A stretch of 64,000 nt of DNA from Flavobacterium chryseum (GCF_004362015.1 NZ_SNWW01000009.1:114886-178885); one strand, 5' to 3'; counted from the first letter of the stretch, positions 31,959 through 40,516 are shown. Notes: generated from the sequence alone by a model not told the origin. Made by a program: numbers and translations.

Positions 31959-33716
31959 ATGGAAGCACTTTTCATTTTTATCGCAAAATCAAGTGGACTT
32001 TTAGTCTTGTTTTACTTTGCTTATTATTTTTTACTACGCAAAGAAACATTTTTTAATAGTAACAGATGGTTCTTATTAATAGGTTTGATCACTTCTGTAG
32101 TATTGCCTTTTTTGGTTTACACTAAAATTGTATGGGTCGATCCTACTCCAATGCCAAATCTTGATTATTCTCATGCTTACTTTCCGCAAACAATTGAGAA
32201 AGAAACTTTTGAGATCAATTGGAATTTAGTTTCACTTGCTATTTATGCGATAGGATTTTCTGCTTTTATGATCAAATTTGCACTTGATTTTTATAGTTTA
32301 AATTCGGTTTTAAAAGGAAAAAAAGTGCAGCAACAAGCTGATTTTAAATTTATAGATATCAACGAAAATATTGCTCCGTTTTCTTATTTTGATTATATCG
32401 TGTACAACTCATCAATGTATACGGAAGCAGAATTAGAAAATATTCTGGAACATGAAAAAGTGCATAGTGATCAAAATCATACTATTGATGTTTTAATTTC
32501 GAGAGTTTTTTGTGTGCTTTTCTGGTTCAATCCAATTATTTGGCTGTACAAAAAAGCCATTCTTCAAAACCTTGAATTTATTGCCGACAGCGAGGCTGCC
32601 AAAAAAATATCCGACAAAAAAGCGTATCAATACACGCTTTTAAAAATAACAACACACGAATCATGTGTTGCCATTACCAATCATTTTTATCAATCATTAA
32701 TCAAAAAACGAATTGTCATGTTAAACAAAAATCAATCAAAAAAGAGGAATTACTGGAAATACTATGCGGTACTTCCTGCCCTTGTAGCCTTTGTTTTATT
32801 ATTCCAAATTAAAACAATTGCACAAGAAAAAAAAGAAGTTGAAGAGCAAACTGAAAAAGTTGAGAAAAATGTAAACCTCGATGTTTACAAAATCAAAAAA
32901 ACAACAACAGATCAGGAATTAAAAACAATGGCTGAAAAGCTAAAGCAAAATCATGATGTAAATTGTGAAATATCTGAAGTAAAGAGAAATTCTGCTAACG
33001 AATTAACTGCAATCAAAGTTGATATCGAAAAAGGAACAGGAAAAGCACAAACCATTCAGATTGAAGGCGATAATGCCATAAAAAGTTGTGGAATTGTAAT
33101 TACAACTAACAATGGTACTAAAAAAATTAATGTTATCACAGATGGAGGTATCGATGAACCTATGATTATTGATAATCGTATTGTCGAAGTAAGAGAGATG
33201 CATAATTATAATAATAACAGTAATGTAGACGCTGCTGACCTTCCGTCTCCACCCTCTCCGCCTTCTCCTCCAACAATGCCAAACTTTCCTGTTGGGCCAA
33301 TGCCACCTGCTCCTGCTATAGACATGTCTAAAATGCCAAAAGCTCCCACAGCTCCTAAAAATGTGAATGATAAGGTAGCTATGAAACAGTTTGAAAAAGA
33401 ACTGGAGGAATTTGAGAAAAAAATGGAAGCTTTTGAACCGGATTTATCTGCTTATGAAAAACAAGTAGAAGAAATCATGTCTAAACGCGAAGCTATTTTC
33501 GATAAAGAAATGGAAAAATATGATGTTGCTATGGAGAAATATGATGCTGAAATGGAAACCTACAATCAGTACATAGAACAAAAATACGGTAAGGATACTG
33601 AAGAGTATAGTAAGAATATGAAACAGTTCGAAAAAGACATGAAGGCTCATGAAAAGAACATGAAGGAACATGAAAAAGCTTTGAAGAAATTTCAGAAAGA
33701 AAATAAACGATCTTAA
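31959..33716 (+). CDS. M56 family (BlaR1-like) membrane metallopeptidase without penicillin-binding sensor domain
   Basis: 585 residues. The N-terminal M56 domain has membrane helices at about 5-25, 38-55 and 90-110. The zinc motif is HEKVH (His165, Glu166, His169) with the downstream glutamate in LEFIADSEA (about 206-212). A fourth membrane segment at about 268-285 is followed by a periplasmic part: first a beta-like region (290-400), then a Pro-rich linker with PSPPSPPSPP (about 427-437). After that a long charged helical region (about 460-585) repeats KYDxxMExYD/Y-type units, probably a coiled coil. It has no beta-lactam sensor domain, so it senses something else. It probably cleaves the BlaI-type repressor encoded upstream. 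Confidence 0.85.
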   Translation: MEALFIFIAKSSGLLVLFYFAYYFLLRKETFFNSNRWFLLIGLITSVVLPFLVYTKIVWVDPTPMPNLDYSHAYFPQTIEKETFEINWNLVSLAIYAIGFSAFMIKFALDFYSLNSVLKGKKVQQQADFKFIDINENIAPFSYFDYIVYNSSMYTEAELENILEHEKVHSDQNHTIDVLISRVFCVLFWFNPIIWLYKKAILQNLEFIADSEAAKKISDKKAYQYTLLKITTHESCVAITNHFYQSLIKKRIVMLNKNQSKKRNYWKYYAVLPALVAFVLLFQIKTIAQEKKEVEEQTEKVEKNVNLDVYKIKKTTTDQELKTMAEKLKQNHDVNCEISEVKRNSANELTAIKVDIEKGTGKAQTIQIEGDNAIKSCGIVITTNNGTKKINVITDGGIDEPMIIDNRIVEVREMHNYNNNSNVDAADLPSPPSPPSPPTMPNFPVGPMPPAPAIDMSKMPKAPTAPKNVNDKVAMKQFEKELEEFEKKMEAFEPDLSAYEKQVEEIMSKREAIFDKEMEKYDVAMEKYDAEMETYNQYIEQKYGKDTEEYSKNMKQFEKDMKAHEKNMKEHEKALKKFQKENKRS

Positions 33717-33727
33717 TAATATTTAGA

Positions 33728-33868
33728 ATGAAAGAGACATTTTTTATTGCAGCGTTATTGTTCGTTCTAAATTTATGTTTTGGTCCTAAAATAGAAAGTA
33801 AAGAAACGAAACACAAAATAGATCGTTATATTAAAGAAGTGACAGAAGTAAGAGAAAAATGCTTTTAA
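33728..33868 (+). CDS. 46-residue putative secreted peptide downstream of the M56 gene
   Basis: ATG at 33728, TAA at 33866-33868, beginning 12 bases after the M56 stop codon. The first residues MKETFFIAALLFVLNLCFG form a signal-like hydrophobic segment. The rest is charged (KIESKETKHKIDRYIKEVTEVREKCF), likely helical, and ends with Cys-Phe. A terminator starts 20 bases later, so it is the last gene of the BlaI-M56 operon. No family is recognised. Confidence 0.5.
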   Translation: MKETFFIAALLFVLNLCFGPKIESKETKHKIDRYIKEVTEVREKCF

Positions 33869-33887
33869 ATCTTTTTAGAAGGAATAA

Positions 33888-33918
33888 AAACCAGTGAATG
33901 ATTCACTGGTTTTTTTTA
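33888..33918 (+). terminator. Intrinsic terminator of the BlaI-M56 operon
   Basis: AACCAGTGAA (33889-33898) pairs with TTCACTGGTT (33902-33911), with a 3-base loop and a T-tract. Confidence 0.85.
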
Positions 33919-33993
33919 TGATTTATCGTTAAAAAAATAGAGATTAACTATTTCATGAAAGTGAAACAAATACTAATTCTAAGTTATATAAAT

Positions 33994-35431
33994 ATGAAAA
34001 AAATAATTTTAATAGTCCTAATGAAAATCAGTTTTTCTTGTTTGGCGCAACAAAAAATTGCTGCATTTTCTGAGAAAGAAATTTTGGCATTAATGGATAA
34101 AAATGCCAGTACATTATTAGAAAATTCAAAGTCAAATTCGGTTTCAATTGGCATTGTAAAAGATGGCAAAACGTACACCAGACATTACGGCGAAATAGAC
34201 AAAGAAAAAGGCAATCAGGCCAATAATAACACCATTTTTGAAGTTGCCTCAATCACTAAATTGTTTTACCGGATTATTAATGGCTCAAGCAGTTCTGGAA
34301 CATAAAATAAATTTAGAAGATGATATCAGAAAATACATAACAGGATCGTATCCGAATTTAGAATATCAGGGGAAACCTGTTCGAATTAAAGATTTGGTTT
34401 CTTTTAGGTCCGGTTTTAGTAAAGATTTACCCGATAGCGAGTTGAGAAAAATTCAAAATGACAGCAGTTATATTGGTTTTAAAAAACTTGATGAATCTTA
34501 TAACAAAGAAAAATTCTTCGAAGATTTAAAAACAATGAAATTAGATACATTACCTGGAACAAAGTTTAAATATAGCAACGGAAGTGTACAACTTGCTGCG
34601 CATATTTTAGAAAATGTTTATCATAAAAGTTATGAAACGCTACTTAAAGAAAATATATTTTCAAAGCTCAACATGAAATCTACACAACTAAACGTAGACA
34701 AAAATATGATTGCTAATGGTTATAATGGCAAAAAACTGATGCCAACAATTTCTGATAATCTTTGGGGTGCTGCGGGTTATTTAAAATCTACTTTAGGTGA
34801 TTTAACCAAATTCCTTGCTTTTGAATTAAATACCAAAAACAAACTGGTTCTGGAATCTCAAAGAAATATCAACAACAGCGACAGCGATTTTAACGGTTAT
34901 TTTTGGGACGGAATACAAATTGATAACAATGGTAAAAATTGTTGGAAACATGGTGGAGCTTTTGGCACACAAAACATGTTTTTAGTTTATCCAGAACGTG
35001 GTTTAGGAATTTCGATAATTGTAAATATTAGCAACGAAAAAACGGCAAATGCATTAGGAAATGCTATTGTGAGTTTGTCAGGAGCTTTACTATCTAATGA
35101 AAATTCTAGAAAGGAAATTTACGGATATAAAATCATAAAAGATAATGTCGTTTTTATATATCAACATGATAAAGAATTGGATGCTGACTTAGTAAAAAGT
35201 GTTTCGATAGCCGGATCATTTGACAATTGGAATCCTAAAGATAAAAATTATCAAATGATTAGAAAAAACAAAAATACTTTTGAACTTTCTGTTCCGAAAA
35301 GTCAATTTGAAAAAGACAAAAGCCAAATGTTTAAATTTGTAATCAATAAAACAGGCTGGATTGAAGCACCAAAAAATGCTCTAAACATTGAAACTGGCGG
35401 AGATAAAAATTTGATTTTAAAAATTGAATAA
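33994..35431 (+). pseudogene. Serine hydrolase (class C beta-lactamase-like) disrupted by a one-base frameshift
   Basis: The start at 33994 is preferred (MKKIILIVLMKISFS, then the signal end LAQQ); 33955 is an upstream alternative. The first frame runs to a stop at 34305. The catalytic SxxK is SITK (Ser86, Lys89), then TTG TTT and an extra T in a four-T run at 34264-34267. Removing one T restores TGLLMAQAVLEHK and a complete product of about 478 residues. The downstream frame (34238-35431) holds the YxN motif in KYSNGS and HGGAFG in place of the KTG triad. Its last 80 residues resemble an AMPK-glycogen-binding/CBM48 E-set domain (VSIAGSFDNWNPKD). It may be a true mutation, slippage-controlled expression or a sequencing error. 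Confidence 0.85.
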
Positions 35432-35455
35432 CCAAATAATTACTATTTAAAACCT

Positions 35456-35489
35456 AAAAAGACTTTGTTAAAATGCAAAGTCTTTTTTT
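35456..35489 (+). terminator. Intrinsic terminator after the serine hydrolase
   Basis: AAGACTTTG pairs with CAAAGTCTT around an 8-base loop (35459-35484) and is followed by a T-tract. It lies 24 bases after the stop codon. Confidence 0.8.
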
Positions 35490-35498
35490 ATATCTTTG
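35465..35498 (+). promoter_or_regulatory. Promoter of the 46-residue conserved small protein
   Basis: TATCTTTG (35491-35498) matches TAnnTTTG and lies 23 bases after a TTG (35465-35467) inside the terminator stem. The start codon at 35516 follows 17 bases later. Confidence 0.45.
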
Positions 35499-35515
35499 AT
35501 GAAAATTAACCTTCC

Positions 35516-35656
35516 ATGTATAAAATTTTAGCCAAAATAAATAAAATTCTTTTACCGAGTTTTACCAAACAAGGTTTAGATATTGCAAAAGCAAAAAAAT
35601 GGCAAATGGCTATTATTGGCTATCGTGCTTACGTTACAAAACGTGCTTTAGAGTAA
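35516..35656 (+). CDS. Conserved small flavobacterial protein, 46 residues
   Basis: ATG at 35516, TAA at 35654-35656. The product begins MYKILAKINKILLPSF and continues with a basic, amphipathic sequence and WQMAIIGYRAYVTKRALE. It has no signal peptide. I recall very similar small proteins in many flavobacterial genomes, often annotated only as hypothetical or, loosely, as SsrA-binding-like, but I cannot confirm this here. Its own promoter and regular codon usage support a real gene. Confidence 0.6.
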   Translation: MYKILAKINKILLPSFTKQGLDIAKAKKWQMAIIGYRAYVTKRALE

Positions 35657-35752
35657 TTAATTTAAAAGAATTTCCTTTAAATAACTACTGAGCTGAACAA
35701 AATCATGCTCTTTAACTGCTATTTGTAGTTTACCTATTTCAGCTCAATTTCT

Positions 35753-36598
35753 ATGAAAAATAAAGAATTCAACATCCCTCCTGTTCCGGCAGTCCTTTTA
35801 GCTATTATAAGTGTACAATGCGGTGCAGCAATAGCTAAAACACTTTTTCCTGCGATTGGAGCGGCAGGAACAGCATCAATTCGAATTGGAGTTTCGGCTT
35901 TAATTTTACTTATAGCCTATAGACCGAATTTAAAAGAAATTACACGTGAACAATGGAAAATTGTAGTTCCGTATGGTTTGTCTTTAGGTGCCATGAATTT
36001 AATTTTTTATCTCGCTATAGAAAGAATTCCGATTGGACTTGCCGTTACACTTGAATTTATAGGACCTTTACTAGTTGCTATTATTGGATCAAGACGTTTG
36101 GTCGATTATTGCTGGGTCTTGCTTGCCGCAGCAGGAATTGTTTTAATTGCTCCTTGGTCGAATGATAGAATAGATCCCTTGGGCGTTTTATTTGCTCTAA
36201 TTGCAGGTGCGCTTTGGGCAGCTTATATTGTTTTGGGCGGAAAAATTTCTAAAATAATGAATGGCGGCCAGGCAGTTTCAACCGGAATGTTATTTGCAGC
36301 CATTTTAATTTTACCTTTTGGCTTTTACGAAAACGGATTGGCAAATCTTACTCCAAAACTTTTCGGAATGGGCGTTGCTTTGGCATTGTTATCAAGTGCA
36401 ATTCCTTTTACATTAGAAATGAAAGCTTTAGGTCAGCTTCCTCCGCGTACTTTTAGTATTTTAATGAGCTTAGAACCTGCAGCAGCTTCTATTTGTGCTT
36501 TTATATTCTTGCAGGAAAATCTAAGTTTTTATGAGATTTTAGCCGTTGTTTGTGTAGTTGTTGCTTCGGCTGGATCTACTTTAACAGCGAAGAAATAA
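35753..36598 (+). CDS. EamA/DMT family transporter, RhtA-like
   Basis: 281 residues with ten membrane helices in two EamA repeats. The sequence starts IPPVPAVLLAIISVQCGAAIAKTLFPAIGAAGTASIRIG and contains IPIGLAVTLEFIGPLLVAII and SSAIPFTLEMKALGQLPPRTFSILMSLEPA. These are close to the E. coli threonine/homoserine exporter RhtA. An amino acid or amino acid analogue is therefore a reasonable substrate guess. It is a single gene, followed by a palindromic element of the ATTCCAAAT family. Confidence 0.85.
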   Translation: MKNKEFNIPPVPAVLLAIISVQCGAAIAKTLFPAIGAAGTASIRIGVSALILLIAYRPNLKEITREQWKIVVPYGLSLGAMNLIFYLAIERIPIGLAVTLEFIGPLLVAIIGSRRLVDYCWVLLAAAGIVLIAPWSNDRIDPLGVLFALIAGALWAAYIVLGGKISKIMNGGQAVSTGMLFAAILILPFGFYENGLANLTPKLFGMGVALALLSSAIPFTLEMKALGQLPPRTFSILMSLEPAAASICAFIFLQENLSFYEILAVVCVVVASAGSTLTAKK

Positions 36599-36620
36599 AT
36601 TAACAAATTCTAAAATATTA

Positions 36621-36665
36621 AAAATTCCAAATCCCAACTTATTTCATTTGGGAATTTGGAATTTT
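36621..36665. repeat. ATTCCAAAT-family palindromic repeat / terminator, copy 2
   Basis: AAAATTCCAAATCCCAA (36621-36637) pairs, with a one-base bulge, with TTGGGAATTTGGAATTTT (36648-36665). It lies between convergent genes (the EamA transporter and fasciclin), where it may stop transcription both ways. Confidence 0.7.
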
Positions 36666-36689
36666 AGAATTGGCAATTTAAAATCGGTA

Positions 36690-37244
36690 TTACATTTTTG
36701 GTAACAATACAGTATCAACTACATGAATTACACCATTTGATTGGTTTACATCTGCAATAGTAACTTTAGCTTTGCTTCCGCTTTCGTCGCTTATGTATAA
36801 ATCCTTACCATCCATCCAGGCTGTTAAAGTTCCACCGCTAACAGTTTTAAGAGTTGCTTTTCCTTTACCTACTTTTATTGCTTTAGCAATATCAGATGCA
36901 TTCATTTTTCCTGCAACTACATGGTAAGTTAAAACATTTTGTAATGTTTTGATATTTTCTGGTTTCAATAATGTGTCAACAGTTCCTGCTGGCAATTTAT
37001 CAAACGCGGCATTTGTTGGGGCAAAAACGGTGAATGGTCCTTTACTTTGTAATGTTTCTACTAATCCTGCAGCTTTTACAGCAGCAACAAGTGTAGTATG
37101 ATCTTTTGAGTTAACAGCATTTTCAACAATATTTTTATTTGGGTACATTGCTGCTCCACCAACCATTACTGTTTTTTGTGCAAATGATGTAAATCCAAAT
37201 CCTAATGCTAATACTGCTACAGCTAAAAATTTTCTAGTTTTCAT
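36690..37244 (-). CDS. Fasciclin (FAS1) domain secreted protein
   Basis: 184 residues with a signal peptide (about 1-22, ending SFAQ). One FAS1 domain covers nearly the rest: DHTTLVAAVKAAGLVETLQ, then GPFTVFAPTNAAFDKLPAGTVDTLL (H1 region), LTYHVVAGKMNASDI and the H2-like GVIHVVDTVLLPKM at the C-terminus. FAS1 proteins act in adhesion or in the periplasm. The gene is alone on the minus strand, divergent from the ExbD-like pair. Confidence 0.93.
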   Translation of the reverse strand: MKTRKFLAVAVLALGFGFTSFAQKTVMVGGAAMYPNKNIVENAVNSKDHTTLVAAVKAAGLVETLQSKGPFTVFAPTNAAFDKLPAGTVDTLLKPENIKTLQNVLTYHVVAGKMNASDIAKAIKVGKGKATLKTVSGGTLTAWMDGKDLYISDESGSKAKVTIADVNQSNGVIHVVDTVLLPKM

Positions 37245-37454
37245 AATTAATATTTTAAGTTATAAGCTCATTTACGCTGGAATATTAGTTTTGGTTTTGT
37301 GAAAAAATTAAAAAAACATTAACTTCATTAAAACATCCTCAAAAAACACTGTAAAACAAGGTTTTACTACTTAAAATTATTTTTAAATATTTTTAGAATC
37401 TTCATCTGTATTGTATTCTTTTTTTCGATAACTTTCCTAATAAATAAATTCATT

Positions 37455-37982
37455 ATGGAAAATTTACCAAAAAAAGTAAGAAGTAAAAAGTTAAGTACAA
37501 GAGTTGATTTAACTGCAATGGTCAGCGTTTCTTTTTTGCTGATTATATTTTTTATGGTTACTATTGAGTTGGCTAAACCAAAGGGAATTGATTTGGGATT
37601 GCCTGATAATGATGTCACATGCGGATGGCGCGGTGGATGTGGAGGAGAAAATAGATCCGTTACAATTTTATTAGGAGAAAACAACAAATTAGTAACTTAT
37701 ACAGGACTTTTACATATACCTATTGTTGCTCCTAAAGAAACAATATATGGTAAAAATGGAATTAGGAAGGAACTTTATGCCCGAAATAAAAAAGTATTAG
37801 AATATTCTGCTGCACTTGGCAAAGCCGGAAGAGGAATTACCGTAATTATAAAACCTAGTAAAAAATGCAATTATAAAAATCTAGTAGATATTCTGGATGA
37901 AATGGCGATTGCTAAAATTGACACTTACGCTATTGTGCCTGAATTCACGCCTGAAGAAGCAAAATTATTGGCTTCTAAATAG
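37455..37982 (+). CDS. ExbD/TolR-like protein with cysteine-rich periplasmic insert, copy 1
   Basis: 175 residues. A short cytoplasmic N-terminus (LPKKVRSKKLSTRVD) leads into one membrane helix (MVSVSFLLIIFFMVTIEL, about 23-40), as in ExbD. An acidic residue precedes it (Asp18), where ExbD has the proton-coupled Asp in PLIDVVFVLLIFFM. After the helix comes GLPDNDVTCGWRGGCGGENRSVTILL, with two Cys about five residues apart, then the folded periplasmic domain and a C-terminal YAIVPEFTPEEAKLLA. No exbB or tonB is nearby. It sits 27 bases before a shortened paralogue. Confidence 0.65.
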   Translation: MENLPKKVRSKKLSTRVDLTAMVSVSFLLIIFFMVTIELAKPKGIDLGLPDNDVTCGWRGGCGGENRSVTILLGENNKLVTYTGLLHIPIVAPKETIYGKNGIRKELYARNKKVLEYSAALGKAGRGITVIIKPSKKCNYKNLVDILDEMAIAKIDTYAIVPEFTPEEAKLLASK

Positions 37983-38009
37983 TTCTTAAATTAACTAAAA
38001 CCAAAATCG

Positions 38010-38498
38010 ATGCAAAATCTACCGAAAAAAGTAAGAACAATGGTCAGCGTTTCTTTCTTGCTGATTATATTTTTTATGGTGACTATTGAATTGTCTAAAC
38101 CAAAAATTATGGATTTAGATTTTTCTGACCACGGATGTTGTGACTGTATTCCTCACCACAGTGAAGAAAATAGATCGATTACAATTTTATTAGATAAAAA
38201 TGATAAATTAATCTACTTTATAGGTTTTTTAGAAAATCCTATAAAAAAACCTCAAACAATTGCATATGGCAAAGAAGGTATACATAAGGAATTATTAGTA
38301 AGAAACACATTTATGCAGGCTTGCTCCTCAAAATTAGGCAGAAGAGAAGGAATTTCTGTAATAATAAAACCAAGCAAAAAATCTAATTATGGTAATTTGG
38401 TTGATATACTTGATGAAATAAAAATAATCGGAATAAATAGCTATGCAATTGTAGATGATTTTACTCCTGAAGAAACAAAATTATTGGCAATCAAATAA
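38010..38498 (+). CDS. ExbD-like protein, shortened tandem copy 2, lacks the conserved acidic residue
   Basis: 162 residues. Residues 1-9 match copy 1, then an 11-residue deletion (33 bases, in frame) removes SKKLSTRVDLTA-type sequence, so the Asp before the membrane helix is gone. The helix TMVSVSFLLIIFFMVTIEL is kept. The following loop is DHGCCDCIPHHSEENRSITILL, with three Cys and two His clustered. The C-terminal half (KPSKKSNYGNLVDILDEIKI, YAIVDDFTPEETKLLAIK) is clearly homologous to copy 1. It is the downstream member of a two-gene operon. Without the Asp it is unlikely to couple proton flow. Confidence 0.6.
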   Translation: MQNLPKKVRTMVSVSFLLIIFFMVTIELSKPKIMDLDFSDHGCCDCIPHHSEENRSITILLDKNDKLIYFIGFLENPIKKPQTIAYGKEGIHKELLVRNTFMQACSSKLGRREGISVIIKPSKKSNYGNLVDILDEIKIIGINSYAIVDDFTPEETKLLAIK

Positions 38499-38684
38499 AA
38501 TATAAAATCTATTTTTAAATTACTGCCAACCCCTGATGAAAAAGAATTTTAGACTATTTATTTCTTTTTTAGTTTTACATTAATCTAAGTCGAAATACGC
38601 TCAAGTTCTCGATTCCTCTCGAACTGACAAAACGTAAAACTCAGAATTTAAATTTAAAACAAATAAAACCTGAAACAAAAGAGC

Positions 38685-38716
38685 ATAAAAAAAGTCCCAC
38701 AGGAATGTGGGACTTT
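38685..38716 (-). terminator. Intrinsic terminator of rpsA
   Basis: AGTCCCAC (38693-38700) pairs with GTGGGACT (38707-38714). On the minus strand it is followed by a T-tract (38686-38692), just after the rpsA stop codon. Confidence 0.88.
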
Positions 38717-38737
38717 CTATTTAGAGGAAACTAAGAA

Positions 38738-40516
38738 TTATTTTTTCTCAGTTTTTTCCATTTTAGCTTTTAATGCAGCTAATACATCATTGTTATCTCC
38801 TAAAGTTGCAGCTGGTGCATTTGTAGTAGAGTTAGATGAAGTATTTTCAGTTGCAGCTTTCACGTTTTTCTCTTCTTCTTCACGGAAGATAGCAGTGTGA
38901 GAAGCAACTACTCTTTTGAATTCTTTGTTGAATTCGATTACTTTGAAATCAGCAGTATCACCTTTTTTCAATTTCTTTCCGTCTTCTTTTTCAAGGTGAC
39001 GAGTAGGAATGAAAGCAACGATATCATCTCCGAATTCTACAGTAGCTCCTTTGTCAACGATTTCAGAAATTTCACCATTGTGGATAGTTCCTACAGCGAA
39101 AGAATCTTCGTATTGATCCCAAGGATTAGCAGTAGTTTGTTTGTGACCTAAAGATAATTTACGTCCGTCAACATCTAATTCTAATACAACTACATCAAGT
39201 TTTTCACCAACATTTACAAATTCAGATGGGTGTTTGATTTTCTTAGTCCAAGATAAGTCAGAGATGTAAATTAATCCATCAATTCCTTCTTCTAATTCTA
39301 CGAAAATACCAAAGTTTGTAAAGTTTCTAACGATACCTGTATGTTTAGAACCTACTGGGTATTTAGAAGTAATATCAGTCCATGGATCTTGAGTCAATTG
39401 TTTGATACCTAATGACATTTTACGGTCATCTCTATCTAAAGTTAAGATAACAGCTTCAACAACATCTCCAACTTTTACGAAATCCTGAGCAGAACGTAAG
39501 TGAGTAGACCATGACATTTCAGAAACGTGGATTAAACCTTCAACACCTTCAGCAACTTCGATAAATGCACCGTAATCAGCGATTACAACTACTTTACCTT
39601 TTACTTTATCACCAATAGTTAAATTAGCATCTAAAGCATCCCATGGGTGAGCGTTTAATTGTTTCAATCCTAATTGAATTCTTGTTTTCTCATCATCGAA
39701 ATCAAGGATTACAACGTTTAATTTTTGGTCTAATTCAAGAACTTCACTTGGGTGGTTAATACGACTCCAAGAAAGGTCAGTAATGTGAATTAATCCATCA
39801 ACACCACCTAAGTCAATGAACACACCATAAGAAGTAATGTTTTTAACAACACCTTCTAATACTTGTCCTTTTTGTAATTGACCGATGATTTCTTTTTTCT
39901 GTACTTCGATATCAGCTTCGATAAGCGCTTTATGAGATACAACAACGTTTTTGAATTCGTGGTTAATTTTTACCACTTTGAATTCCATCATTTTGTTTAC
40001 ATATACATCGTAGTCTCTAATTGGCTTAACGTCAATTTGAGAACCAGGTAAGAAAGCTTCAATTCCGAAAACGTCAACGATCATACCACCTTTAGTTCTG
40101 CATTTTACAAAACCATTAACGATTTCTCCTGTTTCGTTTGCAGAAATAACTCTATCCCATGATTTAATAGTACGTGCTTTTCTGTGAGATAATACTAATT
40201 GACCTGTTTTATCCTCACGGATGTCGATTAATACTTCTACTTTGTCACCAACTTTTAAGTTTGGGTTGTAACGGAATTCGTTTAAAGAAATAACACCTTC
40301 CGATTTTGCGTTGATATCAACGATAACGTCTCTATCTGTAATTCTAACAACTACTCCTTCAACTACTTCTTCTTGGTCTGTAGCGATGAAAGTTTTAGAT
40401 ACTAGTTCTTCGAATTCTTGTAAGTTTTTCTCATCTACTGCATCAATTCCTTCTTGGAAGTTATGCCAGTTAAAATTTGCTAAAAACTCTTCTTGTGATT
40501 TTAATTGTTCAGACAT
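38738..40516 (-). CDS. rpsA: 30S ribosomal protein S1
   Basis: The ATG at 40516 starts MSEQLKSQEEFLANFNWHNF, giving 592 residues; the longer frame is rejected. Six S1 repeat domains are visible, for instance VVEGVVVRITDRDVIVDINAKSEGVISL (about 47-74), GQVLEGVVKNITSYGVFIDLGGVDGLIHITDLSW and KHTGIVRNFTNFGIFVELEEGIDGLIYISDLSW. The usual pattern of IHITDLSW/IHVSEMSW ends each repeat. S1 binds mRNA on the small subunit. The C-terminus is an acidic, Ala/Asn-rich tail. It has its own promoter with a leader of roughly 110 bases, so it need not depend on the nucleoside permease and cmk upstream. Confidence 0.95.
   Translation of the reverse strand: MSEQLKSQEEFLANFNWHNFQEGIDAVDEKNLQEFEELVSKTFIATDQEEVVEGVVVRITDRDVIVDINAKSEGVISLNEFRYNPNLKVGDKVEVLIDIREDKTGQLVLSHRKARTIKSWDRVISANETGEIVNGFVKCRTKGGMIVDVFGIEAFLPGSQIDVKPIRDYDVYVNKMMEFKVVKINHEFKNVVVSHKALIEADIEVQKKEIIGQLQKGQVLEGVVKNITSYGVFIDLGGVDGLIHITDLSWSRINHPSEVLELDQKLNVVILDFDDEKTRIQLGLKQLNAHPWDALDANLTIGDKVKGKVVVIADYGAFIEVAEGVEGLIHVSEMSWSTHLRSAQDFVKVGDVVEAVILTLDRDDRKMSLGIKQLTQDPWTDITSKYPVGSKHTGIVRNFTNFGIFVELEEGIDGLIYISDLSWTKKIKHPSEFVNVGEKLDVVVLELDVDGRKLSLGHKQTTANPWDQYEDSFAVGTIHNGEISEIVDKGATVEFGDDIVAFIPTRHLEKEDGKKLKKGDTADFKVIEFNKEFKRVVASHTAIFREEEEKNVKAATENTSSNSTTNAPAATLGDNNDVLAALKAKMEKTEKK

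Noticed and set aside
33955..33993. Upstream ATG of the serine hydrolase
   Set aside because: The extra 13 residues (MKVKQILILSYIN) precede a second Met with a clearer signal peptide, so 33994 was preferred, although the upstream start cannot be excluded.
38586..38635. Sequence resembling a remnant of the GTCGAAAT palindrome family
   Set aside because: Only a short, imperfect part (GTCGAAATACGCTC...CTCGAACTGACAAA) is present and the pairing is poor, so it was not listed as a further copy.
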